Notes: generated from the letters alone by a model not told the origin. 64,000 bases of DNA from Alistipes megaguti (GCF_900604385.1 NZ_LR027382.1:2836076-2900075), one strand, 5' to 3'. Counted from the first letter of the stretch, positions 37,183 through 48,741 are shown. Numbers and translations are program-made.

Positions 37183-38022
37183 ATGAAACACATGAGACGT
37201 ATCACCTTGCTGCTGCTCTTTGCAGCGGGGCTTGCGCTTCCGACGCAGGCCGAACCCGTCACGTTGAAACTGATCTCCTGCAATTTGCGCAACAGCGGCG
37301 CCGACGATGGAGCGAATTCGTGGCAATACCGCCGGGAAGCCACTCCGCGGATGTTGTCCGAGGAGGCACCGGATCTGTTCGGCGTCCAGGAGGCGCTGGC
37401 CGACCAGCTTCAGTTTCTCGATCAAGCGTGCCCGGCCTACGCGCGCGTAGGAGTCGGCCGTGACGACGGCGCCACCCGCGGCGAGACAATGGCGATCTAC
37501 TACCTGCGCGACCGGTTTGAACTGCTCGACAGCGGCACCTTCTGGCTGAGCGAGACGCCGGATCAGGTATCGCGGGGATGGGACGGAGCCTGCAACCGTA
37601 CGGCCACGTGGGTTCACCTGCGCGACAAGGCATCGGGGAAGAGCTTCTTCTATTTCAACACGCATCTGGATCACCGCGGAAGCATGGCACGCGAGCTGGG
37701 AATAGCACTGCTGACCGAAAAAATCCGAGAGATAGCGGGCCGGAAATCGGCCGTTGTTCTGGGTGGAGATTTCAATTCGTCAACCGAAAGTCCGATCTTC
37801 AAGCCCCTGAACCGATGGATGAAGTCAGCCCGCGCAAAAGCCAAACAGACAGACAACAAGGGAACCTATAACGGATACGGGGCAGCGCCCGATACGATTG
37901 TCATCGACCACCTCTACTTCCGGGGTCGGATGCATTGCGAACGCTTCGTCACGCTCGACGGCAACTACGGCGTGCCCTACCTCTCGGACCACTACCCGAT
38001 CGAGATCGTTTTCACACTCTGA
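37183..38022 (+). CDS. secreted endonuclease/exonuclease/phosphatase family protein
   Basis: This 279-residue protein has a signal peptide (ITLLLLFAAGLALPTQA) and the EEP fold: ISCNLRNSG, FGVQEA (metal-binding Glu), FNTHLDHRG, LGGDFNSST and the C-terminal YLSDHYPI (catalytic Asp-His). Members of this branch cleave phosphodiesters or sphingomyelin-like lipids. It would act in the periplasm or outside the cell. Substrate unknown. Confidence 0.9.
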   Translation: MKHMRRITLLLLFAAGLALPTQAEPVTLKLISCNLRNSGADDGANSWQYRREATPRMLSEEAPDLFGVQEALADQLQFLDQACPAYARVGVGRDDGATRGETMAIYYLRDRFELLDSGTFWLSETPDQVSRGWDGACNRTATWVHLRDKASGKSFFYFNTHLDHRGSMARELGIALLTEKIREIAGRKSAVVLGGDFNSSTESPIFKPLNRWMKSARAKAKQTDNKGTYNGYGAAPDTIVIDHLYFRGRMHCERFVTLDGNYGVPYLSDHYPIEIVFTL

Positions 38023-38082
38023 GATCGCAGCCGCAGCCTGCCGCGCATCATCGGATCACGCGTTACGGTTGTCCTTGCGACA

Positions 38083-38114
38083 AAAACCCCGGTCACACAT
38101 GCGACCGGGGTTTT
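38083..38114 (+). terminator. terminator after the EEP hydrolase gene
   Basis: AAAACCCCGGTC (38083-38094) pairs with GACCGGGGTTTT (38103-38114), with a T-run at the end. The flanking A-run makes it possibly bidirectional. Confidence 0.87.
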
Positions 38115-38176
38115 CTCATGCCTGTGGACCGGAAGGCGGCCGTATCCACTTCCCGGGCCCGGGCACCCTCCACCTT

Positions 38177-38230
38177 GGAACCGGCTTTTAAGCCGGCGCC
38201 CCTAGAACCGGTCTCTTAGACCGGTGCCGC
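38177..38230. repeat. two REP-like palindromes at the end of hutI
   Basis: Two copies of a related palindromic unit lie side by side, CCGGCTT-TT-AAGCCGG (38181-38196) and ACCGGTCT-ctt-AGACCGGT (38207-38225). Both are preceded by GAA and followed by C/T-GCC. The second is inside the last codons of hutI. Related unit, same orientation, period about 28 bases. Confidence 0.7.
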
Positions 38231-39452
38231 GGAGAAAGACCTGCCGAATCAACGGCGTCTGATAGGCATAGGAGAAGAACTCTACGGAGGGCATGAGCCG
38301 CGTCACGAAGAAGTTGGCCACCTTACCGGGGGTGATGCTCCCGAAGTCGCGACTCAGCCCCATGGCACAGGCACCGTTGAGCGTTGCGGCGTGAATGGCC
38401 TCGGCCGGCGTCATCCGCATGCGGATCGAGGCCAGCGAGACCACCATGCGCATGTTCCCCGAAGGCGACGATCCGGGATTGTAGTCCGAAGCCAGCGCCA
38501 CGGGCAGCCCGGCAGCGATCATCTCCCGGGCCGGAGGATAACTCATCCCGAGGAAGAAGGCGGCCCCGGGCAGCAGCGTAGGCATCGTCTGCGAACCGCG
38601 CAACGCCTCGATCTGGGCCCGGCCGGCCCGCTCGAGATGGTCGACCGAGAGGGCGCCGCACGCAACACCGACCTCGACACCGCCCGAAGCGGCCAACTCG
38701 TCGGCATGAATCTTCGGCCGCAGACCATACTGACGACCGACAGCAAGAATGCGCCGTGTCTCGTCCACCGTGAAGAAACCCTCGTCGCAGAAGACATCGA
38801 CAAAATCGGCCAACCCCTCGCGGGCCACCGCCGGGATCATCTCCCGACAGACCAGATCGACATACTCCCCCTGCCGGCCGCGATAGGCCCGCGCCACGGC
38901 ATGGGCCCCGAGAAACGTGGCCCGCACTTCGAGAGGTGCCGTCTGGCGGATGCGGCGAATGACGCGCAGCATCTTCAGCTCGTCCTCGGTAGAAAGGCCG
39001 TAGCCGCTCTTGATCTCCACACAGCCGGTCCCCATGGCGATAATCTCCCACACGCGTTCCATAGCTTGCCGGTAAAGCTCCTCCTCGGAGGTGGCGTGCA
39101 GCCGGTCGGCCGAATTGAGAATCCCGCCTCCGCGCCGGGCAATCTCCTCGTAGGAGAGGCCGTGGATCTTGTCGAGAAACTCCTGCTCGCGGCTTCCGGC
39201 ATAGACCAGATGGGTGTGCGAATCGCAGAACGAGGGAAAGAGCATTCCGCCTTCGGCATCGACCTCTTCATCGGCCGTGACACCGTCCAGCGAAGCCATT
39301 TCGCCGAAAGCGGCGATCCGCTCTCCCTCGACCAGCAGCCAGGCGTCGGCCAGTGTTTCGAGCCGATCCATCTCCGCACCGCAGATCCGCAGCCGTTCCT
39401 CGGGCTGAATGCCAACCACGCGGCCGATGTTCTTGACCAACAGCCGTTTCAT
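38202..39452 (-). CDS. hutI: imidazolonepropionase
   Basis: This 416-residue amidohydrolase opens the ring of imidazolone propionate to N-formimino-glutamate, the third step of histidine breakdown. The metal site HTHLVYAG, the histidine-rich core (FLGAHAVAR, KIHADELA, VDHLE) and SDYNPGSSPSGNM are all present. The start overlaps the hutH stop by four bases. The last residues (RGTGLRDRF) are encoded by a palindrome and differ from the usual end, so the 3' end may have been changed by repeat insertion. Cytoplasmic. Confidence 0.95.
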   Translation of the reverse strand: MKRLLVKNIGRVVGIQPEERLRICGAEMDRLETLADAWLLVEGERIAAFGEMASLDGVTADEEVDAEGGMLFPSFCDSHTHLVYAGSREQEFLDKIHGLSYEEIARRGGGILNSADRLHATSEEELYRQAMERVWEIIAMGTGCVEIKSGYGLSTEDELKMLRVIRRIRQTAPLEVRATFLGAHAVARAYRGRQGEYVDLVCREMIPAVAREGLADFVDVFCDEGFFTVDETRRILAVGRQYGLRPKIHADELAASGGVEVGVACGALSVDHLERAGRAQIEALRGSQTMPTLLPGAAFFLGMSYPPAREMIAAGLPVALASDYNPGSSPSGNMRMVVSLASIRMRMTPAEAIHAATLNGACAMGLSRDFGSITPGKVANFFVTRLMPSVEFFSYAYQTPLIRQVFLRGTGLRDRF

Positions 39453-40933
39453 CGTTCTTCACGCAGAAATTCCACCGAAGCGGCAATGTGGCGATACATC
39501 ACCTGATCGTTGTCAATGAAGGGGACCCGCTGCCGATAATCAGCGAGCATCTGCTCCAAGGCAGGCGACGTGCGGGCGGGACGCCGGAACTCGATGGCCT
39601 GCGCGGCATTGAAAAGTTCGATGGCCAACACGCGCTCCGTGTTACCGACCACGCGCCAGAGTTTCGTGGCGGCGTTCGAACCCATGCTGACGTGATCCTC
39701 CTGCCCCTGCGACGAGGGAATCGAGTCGACCGACGCCGGCATGCACAATCCTTTGGTCTGACTGACGATCGACGCCGCGGTATACTGCGGGATCATGAAA
39801 CCGCTGTTCAGACCGGGATTGGCCACCAGGAACTTCGGCAGCTCGCGGGCTCCGGAGATCAGCTGATAGGTCCGCCGCTCGGAGATGTTGCCCAACTCGG
39901 CCAGCGCAATGGCCAGAAAATCCATCACCAGCGCAATGGGCTGTCCGTGGAAGTTGCCGGCCGAGACAACCATGTCCTCCTCGGGGAAGACCGTCGGGTT
40001 GTCCGTCGGGGAGTTGATCTCGGTTTCAAGCACGCCGGCCACATAGTCGATCGTGTCCTTCGAGGCGCCGTGTACCTGCGGCATACAGCGGAACGAATAG
40101 GGATCCTGCACGTGCTTCTTCGGACGCGCGATCAGCTCGCTGCCCTCCAGCCAGTGGCGGATAGCGCGGGCGGTGATGAGCTGCCCCTTGTGGGCGCGGA
40201 TCTTGTGCACCTCGTCGCAGAAGGGCTCGATGCGGCCGTCGAAGGCATCGAGCGAGAGGGCTCCGATGCGGTCGGCCCACTCGCTCAGCCGCTGTGCGGC
40301 GAGCACCGACCAGACACCGTAGGCACTCATGAACTGCGTACCGTTCAACAGCGCCAACCCCTCCTTCGACTGCAGCTCGACGGGCTTCCAGCCCAACTCC
40401 TCGAGCACTTCGCCGGCGGGTCTCACACGCCCTTCGCACTCGACTTCGCCCAAACCGAGCAACGGCAGACTCATGTGGGCCAGCGGAGCCAGATCGCCCG
40501 AGGCACCCAGCGAACCCTGCTGATAGATCACAGGCAGGATATCGCGGTTGAAAAACTCGACGAGCCGTTCGACCGTTGCCAGCTGCACACCCGAATAACC
40601 GTACGCCAGCGACTGAATCTTAAAGAGCAGAATCAGACGGACGATCTCCGAAGGGACGCGTTCGCCCGTACCGCAGGCGTGCGACATGACCAGATTTCGC
40701 TGCAGCTGCGCCAGATCGTCGCCTCCGATCGAGATGTCACACAGCGACCCGAAACCGGTCGTAATGCCGTAAATCGGCTGATCGGGATTCTCCATCTTGC
40801 GATCGAGATACTCGCGGCAGCGGACAATGCGTCGCCGGGCATCCTCCGAGAGGTCGATCTTCAGGTGGCGTTCCATGATTTCGCGGACGCGGGCCAGCGT
40901 CAGCCGCTCCGCCGAGATATGATGATGTTCCAT
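39449..40933 (-). CDS. hutH: histidine ammonia-lyase
   Basis: This 494-residue lyase removes ammonia from histidine to give urocanate, the first step of the pathway. The Ala-Ser-Gly triad that forms the MIO group is in QGSLGASGDLAPLAHMSL (about residues 142-144), and the conserved GITTGFGSL and QDPYSFRCMPQVHG are present. Length is normal. The gene lies between hutI and hutU with overlaps or a 16-base gap. Confidence 0.97.
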   Translation of the reverse strand: MEHHHISAERLTLARVREIMERHLKIDLSEDARRRIVRCREYLDRKMENPDQPIYGITTGFGSLCDISIGGDDLAQLQRNLVMSHACGTGERVPSEIVRLILLFKIQSLAYGYSGVQLATVERLVEFFNRDILPVIYQQGSLGASGDLAPLAHMSLPLLGLGEVECEGRVRPAGEVLEELGWKPVELQSKEGLALLNGTQFMSAYGVWSVLAAQRLSEWADRIGALSLDAFDGRIEPFCDEVHKIRAHKGQLITARAIRHWLEGSELIARPKKHVQDPYSFRCMPQVHGASKDTIDYVAGVLETEINSPTDNPTVFPEEDMVVSAGNFHGQPIALVMDFLAIALAELGNISERRTYQLISGARELPKFLVANPGLNSGFMIPQYTAASIVSQTKGLCMPASVDSIPSSQGQEDHVSMGSNAATKLWRVVGNTERVLAIELFNAAQAIEFRRPARTSPALEQMLADYRQRVPFIDNDQVMYRHIAASVEFLREER

Positions 40934-40948
40934 ATCAAATAATCGTTG

Positions 40949-42970
<2,022 letters not shown>

Positions 42971-43138
42971 ATTGAGATTCGTTTTTATGGTTATCGTTGA
43001 TTTTCGGATTGGCCGGGATCCGAGACCCAAACCTCGGACGGAACTTTGCGGCCACGCGGCTGGCGAGACATTTCGTCCAAACGGCAGACGGACCTTACGG
43101 CCAGACTGTCGGCGGCATACCGTCAGCAGGGTGTATCG

Positions 43139-43249
43139 CCCGAACCGACTTCTGAATGTTGCCGCCAGAGCGTCACCCGCGAGTTGCCGCCCGAACCGTC
43201 TTCTGAATGTTGCCGCCAGAGCGTCACCCGGAAGTTGCCGCCCGAACCG
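43139..43249. repeat. 51-base tandem repeat between ftcD and hutU
   Basis: Two full copies of a 51-base unit (43139-43189, 43190-43240) and a partial third up to 43249 differ at only about four positions. The unit begins CCCGAACCG and contains TTCTGAATGTTGCCGCCAG. The whole spacer 42971-43274 holds no gene I can support; a plus-strand reading frame through the repeat exists only because 51 is a multiple of three. Confidence 0.85.
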
Positions 43250-43274
43250 CCGCCGGTCTGCCTGCTCCCGGCGT

Positions 43275-44975
43275 CTAACCGATCTTCTGCTCGACCAGCT
43301 CCAGCACCTCGGCTTCGAGTTCCGAGGCGCGGGCCGCCAGTTCGTCAGCCTCGCCGACCAGCGCCTCGGCCTTCGTGCGATCCTTCAGCCCGGCGGCGTT
43401 GATCCGCACGTTGAGTCGCGCCCCGTAGACCGCGCTGCGGGCCGCCAGCGCTCCGACACCTGCATCCGAGACCGAATTGGGGTTGCCCTCCGCGGCCATG
43501 GCCCGCACGATCGGAAAGACCTCCATGGCCGTCCGCATCGTGCGCAACGGCACCTCCGTGGCATAGAGCGTCGCCTCCTGCAGCGCCGCGCTGCGGGCCG
43601 CCCGCTCCTCGTCGGTCGACTTGGGCATGGCGAAGACCGCCATGATGCGGTTGAAGGCGGCCGTATCCTCGTCCACCAGGTGCAGGAGCTCCTGCATCAG
43701 CGTCTGCCCCCGCTCGGCCCAGTCGGAGAACTCCTCCCAACGGTCGTCCCAACCGGGCTTGTGGGCCGAGAGGTTGGCCACCATCGTGCCGAGCGCCGCC
43801 CCCAGCGCCCCCATATAGGCCGCAATCGAGCCGCCGCCCGGAGCCGGCGATTCGCTGGCCGTCTCCTCGGCAAACCCCTTGCAGGTCAGATCGACCAGCC
43901 GTTTCTTCCGATCCTCGGCCTCCAGCAGGTATTCGATCACCTTCTCCTCGGGTTTGAAAGGTTTCAGATCGTCGAGCCCCATCGACTTGACGGCCAGCCG
44001 CACGATCTCCTCCTCGGCAATGCCCACCGAACGGTGCTGCTTGCGCAGGAAGTATTTGCCGGCCTCGACAAGAGCCCGCTTCGGAACCAGCCCGACGATC
44101 TCCGTGCCGGTGACGCGCACCCCCCGGGCATCGGCCTTGCGGCACACCTCGTCGAAGGCGACGTGGAGCGGCGTGACCGAGATGTCGGTGATATTCATCG
44201 AAACCTGGGCGATGCCGTACTCCTCGATGAACCAGCCGATGGCCTTCGTGGCCTTCAGCGTACCGGGACGCATGACGGGATTGCCCGCCGCATCCTTCAC
44301 CACCTTGCCCGTAATGGGATTCCCCTCACGCACGGGACGCCCCTTCTCGCGCACGTCGAAGGCGATGGCGTTGGCCCGCCGTGTGGAGGTGGTATTGAGG
44401 TTGAAGTTGACGGCAATGAGGAAGTCGCGCGCCCCGACGGTCGTGGCACCCGTGCGGGCCACCTCTTCGTCGTAGGGACGCGCCCCGAAATCGGGCGCCG
44501 TCTCCTCGCGGGAGAGCTTCTCGGGCAGCGCCTCGTACTCGCCGGCGCGGCAGACGGCCAGATTCTTCCGTTCGGGGCGCAGCGCCGCCGCCTCGTAGCA
44601 GTAGGTCGGGATGCGGAGCTCGTCGGCAATGCGCCGGGCCAGCTGCCGCGACAGTTCGGCACACTCCTCGAGCGTGATGCCGGCGATCGGGATCAGCGGC
44701 AGAACATCCGTCGCCCCCATGCGCGGGTGGGCCCCCTTGTGGTGGCGCATGTCGATGCGCTCGGCGGCGCGCTTCACCCCGGCGAAGGCCGCCTTGACCA
44801 CCGCTTCGGGGCTTCCGACAAAGGTTACAACCGTACGGTTCGTAGCCTCGCCCGGATCCACGTCGAGGACTTTGACGTCGGCGGCCGTCTCGATGGCCTC
44901 GACGATTTGCCGGATCACCTCCTTGTCGCGTCCCTCGCTGAAGTTGGGAACGCACTCCACGATACGTTTCTGCAT
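43275..44975 (-). CDS. ftcD: glutamate formimidoyltransferase / formimidoyltetrahydrofolate cyclodeaminase
   Basis: This 566-residue bifunctional enzyme transfers the formimino group of formimino-glutamate to tetrahydrofolate, giving glutamate, and then releases ammonia. The N-terminal transferase domain has RIVECVPNFSEGRDKEVI and MRHHKGAHPRMGATDVLPL. The C-terminal cyclodeaminase is PAPGGGSIAAYMGALGAALGTMVANL to the end. The start MQKRIVEC (44975) matches relatives. It is the first gene of the hut operon, and the route therefore ends in glutamate and methenyl-THF instead of formamide (no hutG). Confidence 0.95.
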   Translation of the reverse strand: MQKRIVECVPNFSEGRDKEVIRQIVEAIETAADVKVLDVDPGEATNRTVVTFVGSPEAVVKAAFAGVKRAAERIDMRHHKGAHPRMGATDVLPLIPIAGITLEECAELSRQLARRIADELRIPTYCYEAAALRPERKNLAVCRAGEYEALPEKLSREETAPDFGARPYDEEVARTGATTVGARDFLIAVNFNLNTTSTRRANAIAFDVREKGRPVREGNPITGKVVKDAAGNPVMRPGTLKATKAIGWFIEEYGIAQVSMNITDISVTPLHVAFDEVCRKADARGVRVTGTEIVGLVPKRALVEAGKYFLRKQHRSVGIAEEEIVRLAVKSMGLDDLKPFKPEEKVIEYLLEAEDRKKRLVDLTCKGFAEETASESPAPGGGSIAAYMGALGAALGTMVANLSAHKPGWDDRWEEFSDWAERGQTLMQELLHLVDEDTAAFNRIMAVFAMPKSTDEERAARSAALQEATLYATEVPLRTMRTAMEVFPIVRAMAAEGNPNSVSDAGVGALAARSAVYGARLNVRINAAGLKDRTKAEALVGEADELAARASELEAEVLELVEQKIG

Positions 44976-45005
44976 AAATCTTGAGCGTTTAAGGTTCTTT
45001 TGCTT

Positions 45006-45013
45006 CAAATATA
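45006..45013 (-). promoter_or_regulatory. -7 box of the hut operon promoter
   Basis: TATATTTG on the minus strand, 31 bases before the ftcD start. TTG at 45037-45039 may be the -33 box (spacing 23). Confidence 0.6.
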
Positions 45014-45065
45014 CGAAATCTTCGGGATTTTCACGACAATCCGGAAACAAAACACACCGTTTTGC

Positions 45066-45105
45066 TGAAAAACAGAAAGGGCCGCCCGAGAAGTTCGGGC
45101 GGCCC
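45066..45105 (-). terminator. terminator of the TonB receptor gene
   Basis: GGGCCGCCCGA (45079-45089) and TCGGGCGGCCC (45095-45105) form a perfect stem. On the minus strand it is followed by TTTCTGTTTTT. Confidence 0.85.
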
Positions 45106-45182
45106 GCAGTCAGCAGCCGGGAACAGTCGTCCGCCGCTCTCCGGTCATCGCAACCGACTCGCGCGGTGGACGCTGCGAGGAA

Positions 45183-47111
45183 TTACCTGCCGAAGGTCAA
45201 CACCACACCGGCCGTGCACCAGAGGCCCGGAAGCGGCAGACCTCCCAGATCACAATAACGCGTATCGGTCAGATTCGTCGCGTCGACATAGAGGCGGCAC
45301 CACCCCTTCTCCCACGAAAGACGTCCGTCCAACAGGAAATAGGGCTTGTAGTCGCGAGTTTCGGTGATCGACGAATTGCCAACGACGGGATAGGCCGTGT
45401 AGCTGCCGTTGCGGTCGTAGACCGAGCCGGTCAGCGCCAGCGACATCCGCCGCAGGAAGTGCACTTCGACAGCCAGGGCCGCCTTGTGGCGCATGAAATC
45501 CATGGCGCTCTTGGCAATGACGTCCGCATTGCGGTCGTTCGTGAGATAGCCGTACGAGAGGGTCACCCGCCGCAGAAAGCCCTCCGCAACGGCATAGCCG
45601 CCCGAAATCTCGGCACCGAAGGTATTGAGTCGGCTCGACTGTTCAGAGTGCCACTTGCCGCGCCACGCCTCGGGGCTCTCGGGCGAATCGGCATACCACA
45701 CCCAGTCGATGATATCACGCCCGCGGCGGTAGTAGGTCTGCGCCGAAACGCTCCAGCAACGCTTCGCATAATTGACTCCGAGGCGATAGTTTACGGCGTG
45801 TTCCGGTGTCAGATCGAGGTTGTTGATCTGGGCCGGCGAGCTGTAATAGAGGTCCGTGAAGGTCGGCAGGCGCATCGACTGCCACGCCCCGGCCTCGAGA
45901 CGAAGCCCCTCCGCGGGATTGTAACCCGCCGAGAGGCTCCACAACGCCGAACACCCGTAGGGAGTCAGGCTCAGCCCCACCGATGCCGCCGCATCGAACC
46001 GCCGCCACGCGCGGGCGTGCCGCAGCCAGACGTTGCCCGTATGACGGGCCTTGGCGCGGGTATAGTCTCCGCGGGGGACCGACAGCCGTTCGCCCAGATT
46101 GGTGCTGTAGATGTGGTTGAAGGCCCAGTTGCCGCCCAGTGTGGTCGTACCGGCCGCCCAGGCGTAATCGGCCCACAGTTTGGCTCCGGCATTGTCCGTA
46201 TTGTGACGGTTGAGCGCCGTACCGCGCGTCCAGTCGTAGCGGTCGAAATTCTTGCGATAGCTCACCGCAGCCCCCAACGCAGCGGGACCCACGCTCTTTG
46301 TCCAGCGCAGCGAGGCCAGGGCCGTCGAGGTGTGTTCCCACTGGTTGGGATTGTAGGCGGCATAGAAGCCGTTTGAGCCGAAATCGCGATCCTGCCATCC
46401 GGCCTGCAGGTCGAAGAAACCCGCCCGGCGGCCATCGTACGTCGCCCGCATGAAGGCGTTCCAGTTCGAAAAATCGGTATTGGGTCGGTAGCCGTCACTG
46501 CGCCGGTACGATGCCGCACCGAAAACGGAATACCGCTCTCCGGTCACCGCCCCCGAAAGGTTGCCGTAACCGTAGCCGTACTGGCCTCCCGAGCCCTCGA
46601 AACGCACGTAGGTCGGACGCAGCGGTGCCGTACGGATGTTGACCGCCCCGGCATAAGCCCCCACGCCGGGAACGCCGTCAATGAGTTCGATGCCCGAAAT
46701 GCAATCGAGATCGACCGGCAGCGAGTGGGACTGGTGTCCGGTGCGGGCATCCGTAAAGTCGATGCCGTTCAAAAGAATCATGGTTTGGTCGAACGAGCCT
46801 CCCCGTACGGAGATATCGGCCTGCGCTCCTCTTCCGCCGCGTTCGCGAAGATCGACCGACGGAGCAAGGCGCAAGGCGGACTCCAACGTCTGGAGAGGCG
46901 CCGCAGCCTGAGCCTTTCGATCGAAAAGCGGAGTGTGCGACTGGGCATTGCGCGTGGGAGCCGTCTGGCTCCCCGTCACCCCGACCTCGCGGATCTGCAA
47001 CGTCCTCAGGACGGCAGTCGTGTCGGCGGTCTGCGCCGATGCGCCTTGCGTCGCAAGCAGCAGGATCGACATCCCGACAGCGAGCACCCCGATCGACACG
47101 CTCCGATGCAT
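45183..47111 (-). CDS. TonB-dependent outer-membrane receptor
   Basis: This 22-stranded barrel receptor of about 642 residues has a signal peptide (SIGVLAVGMSILLLATQGASAQ), the TonB box region (TLQIREVGVTG), the plug domain (LRERGGRGAQADISVRGGSFDQTMILLNGIDFTD, with VDLDCISGIELIDGVPGVGAYAGAVNI) and a C-terminal barrel ending in LTFGR. The pattern is BtuB-like. I chose the ATG at 47111 at the start of the signal peptide; an in-frame ATG at 47195 adds 28 residues that are not signal-like. It has no SusD partner. Substrate unknown; cobalamin or a metal chelate is possible. Confidence 0.88.
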   Translation of the reverse strand: MHRSVSIGVLAVGMSILLLATQGASAQTADTTAVLRTLQIREVGVTGSQTAPTRNAQSHTPLFDRKAQAAAPLQTLESALRLAPSVDLRERGGRGAQADISVRGGSFDQTMILLNGIDFTDARTGHQSHSLPVDLDCISGIELIDGVPGVGAYAGAVNIRTAPLRPTYVRFEGSGGQYGYGYGNLSGAVTGERYSVFGAASYRRSDGYRPNTDFSNWNAFMRATYDGRRAGFFDLQAGWQDRDFGSNGFYAAYNPNQWEHTSTALASLRWTKSVGPAALGAAVSYRKNFDRYDWTRGTALNRHNTDNAGAKLWADYAWAAGTTTLGGNWAFNHIYSTNLGERLSVPRGDYTRAKARHTGNVWLRHARAWRRFDAAASVGLSLTPYGCSALWSLSAGYNPAEGLRLEAGAWQSMRLPTFTDLYYSSPAQINNLDLTPEHAVNYRLGVNYAKRCWSVSAQTYYRRGRDIIDWVWYADSPESPEAWRGKWHSEQSSRLNTFGAEISGGYAVAEGFLRRVTLSYGYLTNDRNADVIAKSAMDFMRHKAALAVEVHFLRRMSLALTGSVYDRNGSYTAYPVVGNSSITETRDYKPYFLLDGRLSWEKGWCRLYVDATNLTDTRYCDLGGLPLPGLWCTAGVVLTFGR

Positions 47112-47279
47112 GCTCGCAAAGGCCGAGAAGCCCTTGCGATCCCATCGGCGCCAGCGTGCCCCCGCGGGGGATAACTGTACCTGGATGTGTTCCATAAATG
47201 GTTAAAAAGTTTGGGTGAATACTGTATTTGCGGCAGTGAGGCGGCTCCGGCTGCTCCGCACCGTCTCCGCTGCCGGCGA

Positions 47280-47287
47280 CAAAGGTA
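47280..47287 (-). promoter_or_regulatory. -7 box of the TonB receptor gene
   Basis: TACCTTTG on the minus strand. It leaves a leader of about 85 to 165 bases before the receptor start. I looked for a cobalamin-riboswitch box in it and did not find one. Confidence 0.55.
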
Positions 47288-47388
47288 ATCATTCACCGCA
47301 AATAAAAAAGCGGCATATAAGCCGCTTTTTCATTTTTCGTCCGGAGCCGTTCCAACGTCCCGGCCGTCGTATCTCCGAAAACCCTGCA

Positions 47389-48705
47389 TCAGAGGCCTTC
47401 ACCCGTTGCGGGTTCGCGGAACAGCGCCTCGACCTTCGAGACGACATCGTCGACACTCGGTTCGAGCGGGAAGACGTGGCTCGGCTGCAGATACCACAGG
47501 TCGTTGTGCTCCTTGAAGTGCTCCTCGCCGCCGCCCGTGATATTGAGCATGATCGTCGCCTGCGGATCGATCCGACCGGCCTTCACGGCGTTGATGAGCG
47601 AAGCCAGGGCCACACCGGCCGCCGAGTAGATGTCGATCCCCTCCAGCTCCTTGAAGAGCTTGCGGGCCTTGCGGGCCATGGGGTTCGTCACGGCGAAGAC
47701 ATCGCCGCCGGTGGCCTTCAGCGCATCGTACAGACCGCCGGCCAGACTATAGGGCGGTTTGCGGTTCGAGAGCACCTTGGCGTCGATGATCTCCGCATCG
47801 CGGCGCGCCTTGTCATCCGCGTAGGGCAGCATCTTGCGCGACGAGGCCTGCCAGGCGTCGTACATCGGCACGAACGGTGCGTTCTGCGACACCATCAGCC
47901 GCATGAGGTTCTTGCCGAAACGGCCGTCCTCAATCAGGCGCAGGTTGGCTTCCCAGGCGGCAATGGCACCCGTGCCGCTGCCCACGGCCTGGAAGTAGTA
48001 GTCCGGAATGCGACCGATGGTCGTCACGGCCGACAGCACCGTGCAGGCCATGCCGTCGCGGCGCGCGATGTTCTTCGCACCACCCTCGGCATAGAATCCG
48101 TCGCCCTTCAGCGCAATGTCGCTCAGGTGGATGGCATCGAAGTAGTCGCCGCCGGCCGCGCACGAAATCAGCTTCACGCAGGGATTCAGCGGTTTCTCGA
48201 ACCACAGCGCATTGATGTTGTCATAGGGAACCGACAGCAGCAGCTTGATGTTGTTGTCCGAGCAGACCTTGGCGAAGGCCCGGGCCGTATTGCCGGCCGA
48301 CGCAACGACCAGCACCCGCTTCTCGTCCGCGGCCGCACGTCCGCACACCGAGTAGGCTTCGGTCTCCTTGAACGAGCAGGTGGTCATCGTGGCGCCGATG
48401 GCCGGATAGTAGCCGTTGAAGGTGATCCAGAGATTTTCGAGCCCCAGGTGTTTGGCCAGCCCCTTGCTGCGGTAGGTCACCGGGGCCGACGATCCCTGCA
48501 GCATCCGCCGCACGGGCATCCAGTCGGCAAAACGGTACAGCCCCCATTCGGCGGGTTTCACCTCGAGCTGTTTCTTGGCATACCGTGCGCGGATGAGCGA
48601 CGGCTCCTTGCACTGCGGGTCGGAGAGCATCCAGCCCGTATCCTCGAACTCGCGGCCCGTAGCCACGCATTCGAGCGTATAAGAGGTAGGTACAAATTTT
48701 TCCAT
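47389..48705 (-). CDS. cysteate synthase-like PLP enzyme (threonine synthase superfamily)
   Basis: This 438-residue fold-II PLP enzyme has the PLP Lys in TTCSFKETEAYS (about residue 113), the phosphate-binding and cofactor regions ASAGNTARAFAKVC, VGSGTGAIAAWEAN and LNITGGGE. The N-terminal segment ECVATGREFEDTGWML and the region PYADDKARRDAEIIDAKVLSNRKPPYSLAGG fit the cysteate synthase group, which makes cysteate from phosphoserine and sulfite, rather than ordinary threonine synthase. In Alistipes cysteate is the head-group precursor of sulfonolipids. The gene follows the carboxynorspermidine decarboxylase gene by 36 bases with no promoter between. The specificity is inferred; threonine synthase is the alternative. 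Confidence 0.68.
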   Translation of the reverse strand: MEKFVPTSYTLECVATGREFEDTGWMLSDPQCKEPSLIRARYAKKQLEVKPAEWGLYRFADWMPVRRMLQGSSAPVTYRSKGLAKHLGLENLWITFNGYYPAIGATMTTCSFKETEAYSVCGRAAADEKRVLVVASAGNTARAFAKVCSDNNIKLLLSVPYDNINALWFEKPLNPCVKLISCAAGGDYFDAIHLSDIALKGDGFYAEGGAKNIARRDGMACTVLSAVTTIGRIPDYYFQAVGSGTGAIAAWEANLRLIEDGRFGKNLMRLMVSQNAPFVPMYDAWQASSRKMLPYADDKARRDAEIIDAKVLSNRKPPYSLAGGLYDALKATGGDVFAVTNPMARKARKLFKELEGIDIYSAAGVALASLINAVKAGRIDPQATIMLNITGGGEEHFKEHNDLWYLQPSHVFPLEPSVDDVVSKVEALFREPATGEGL

Positions 48706-48741
48706 CTATCTTGTTTTTCCGTTTGTTTCTCTCTTGAAAGG

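Noticed and set aside
43046..43402. Plus-strand frame with a 17-residue Cys-containing repeat
   Set aside because: It simply reflects the 51-base DNA repeat (17 codons) and runs antisense into ftcD; no start signal or homology.
47196..47290. Cobalamin riboswitch before the TonB receptor
   Set aside because: The leader is too short and lacks a recognisable B12 box.
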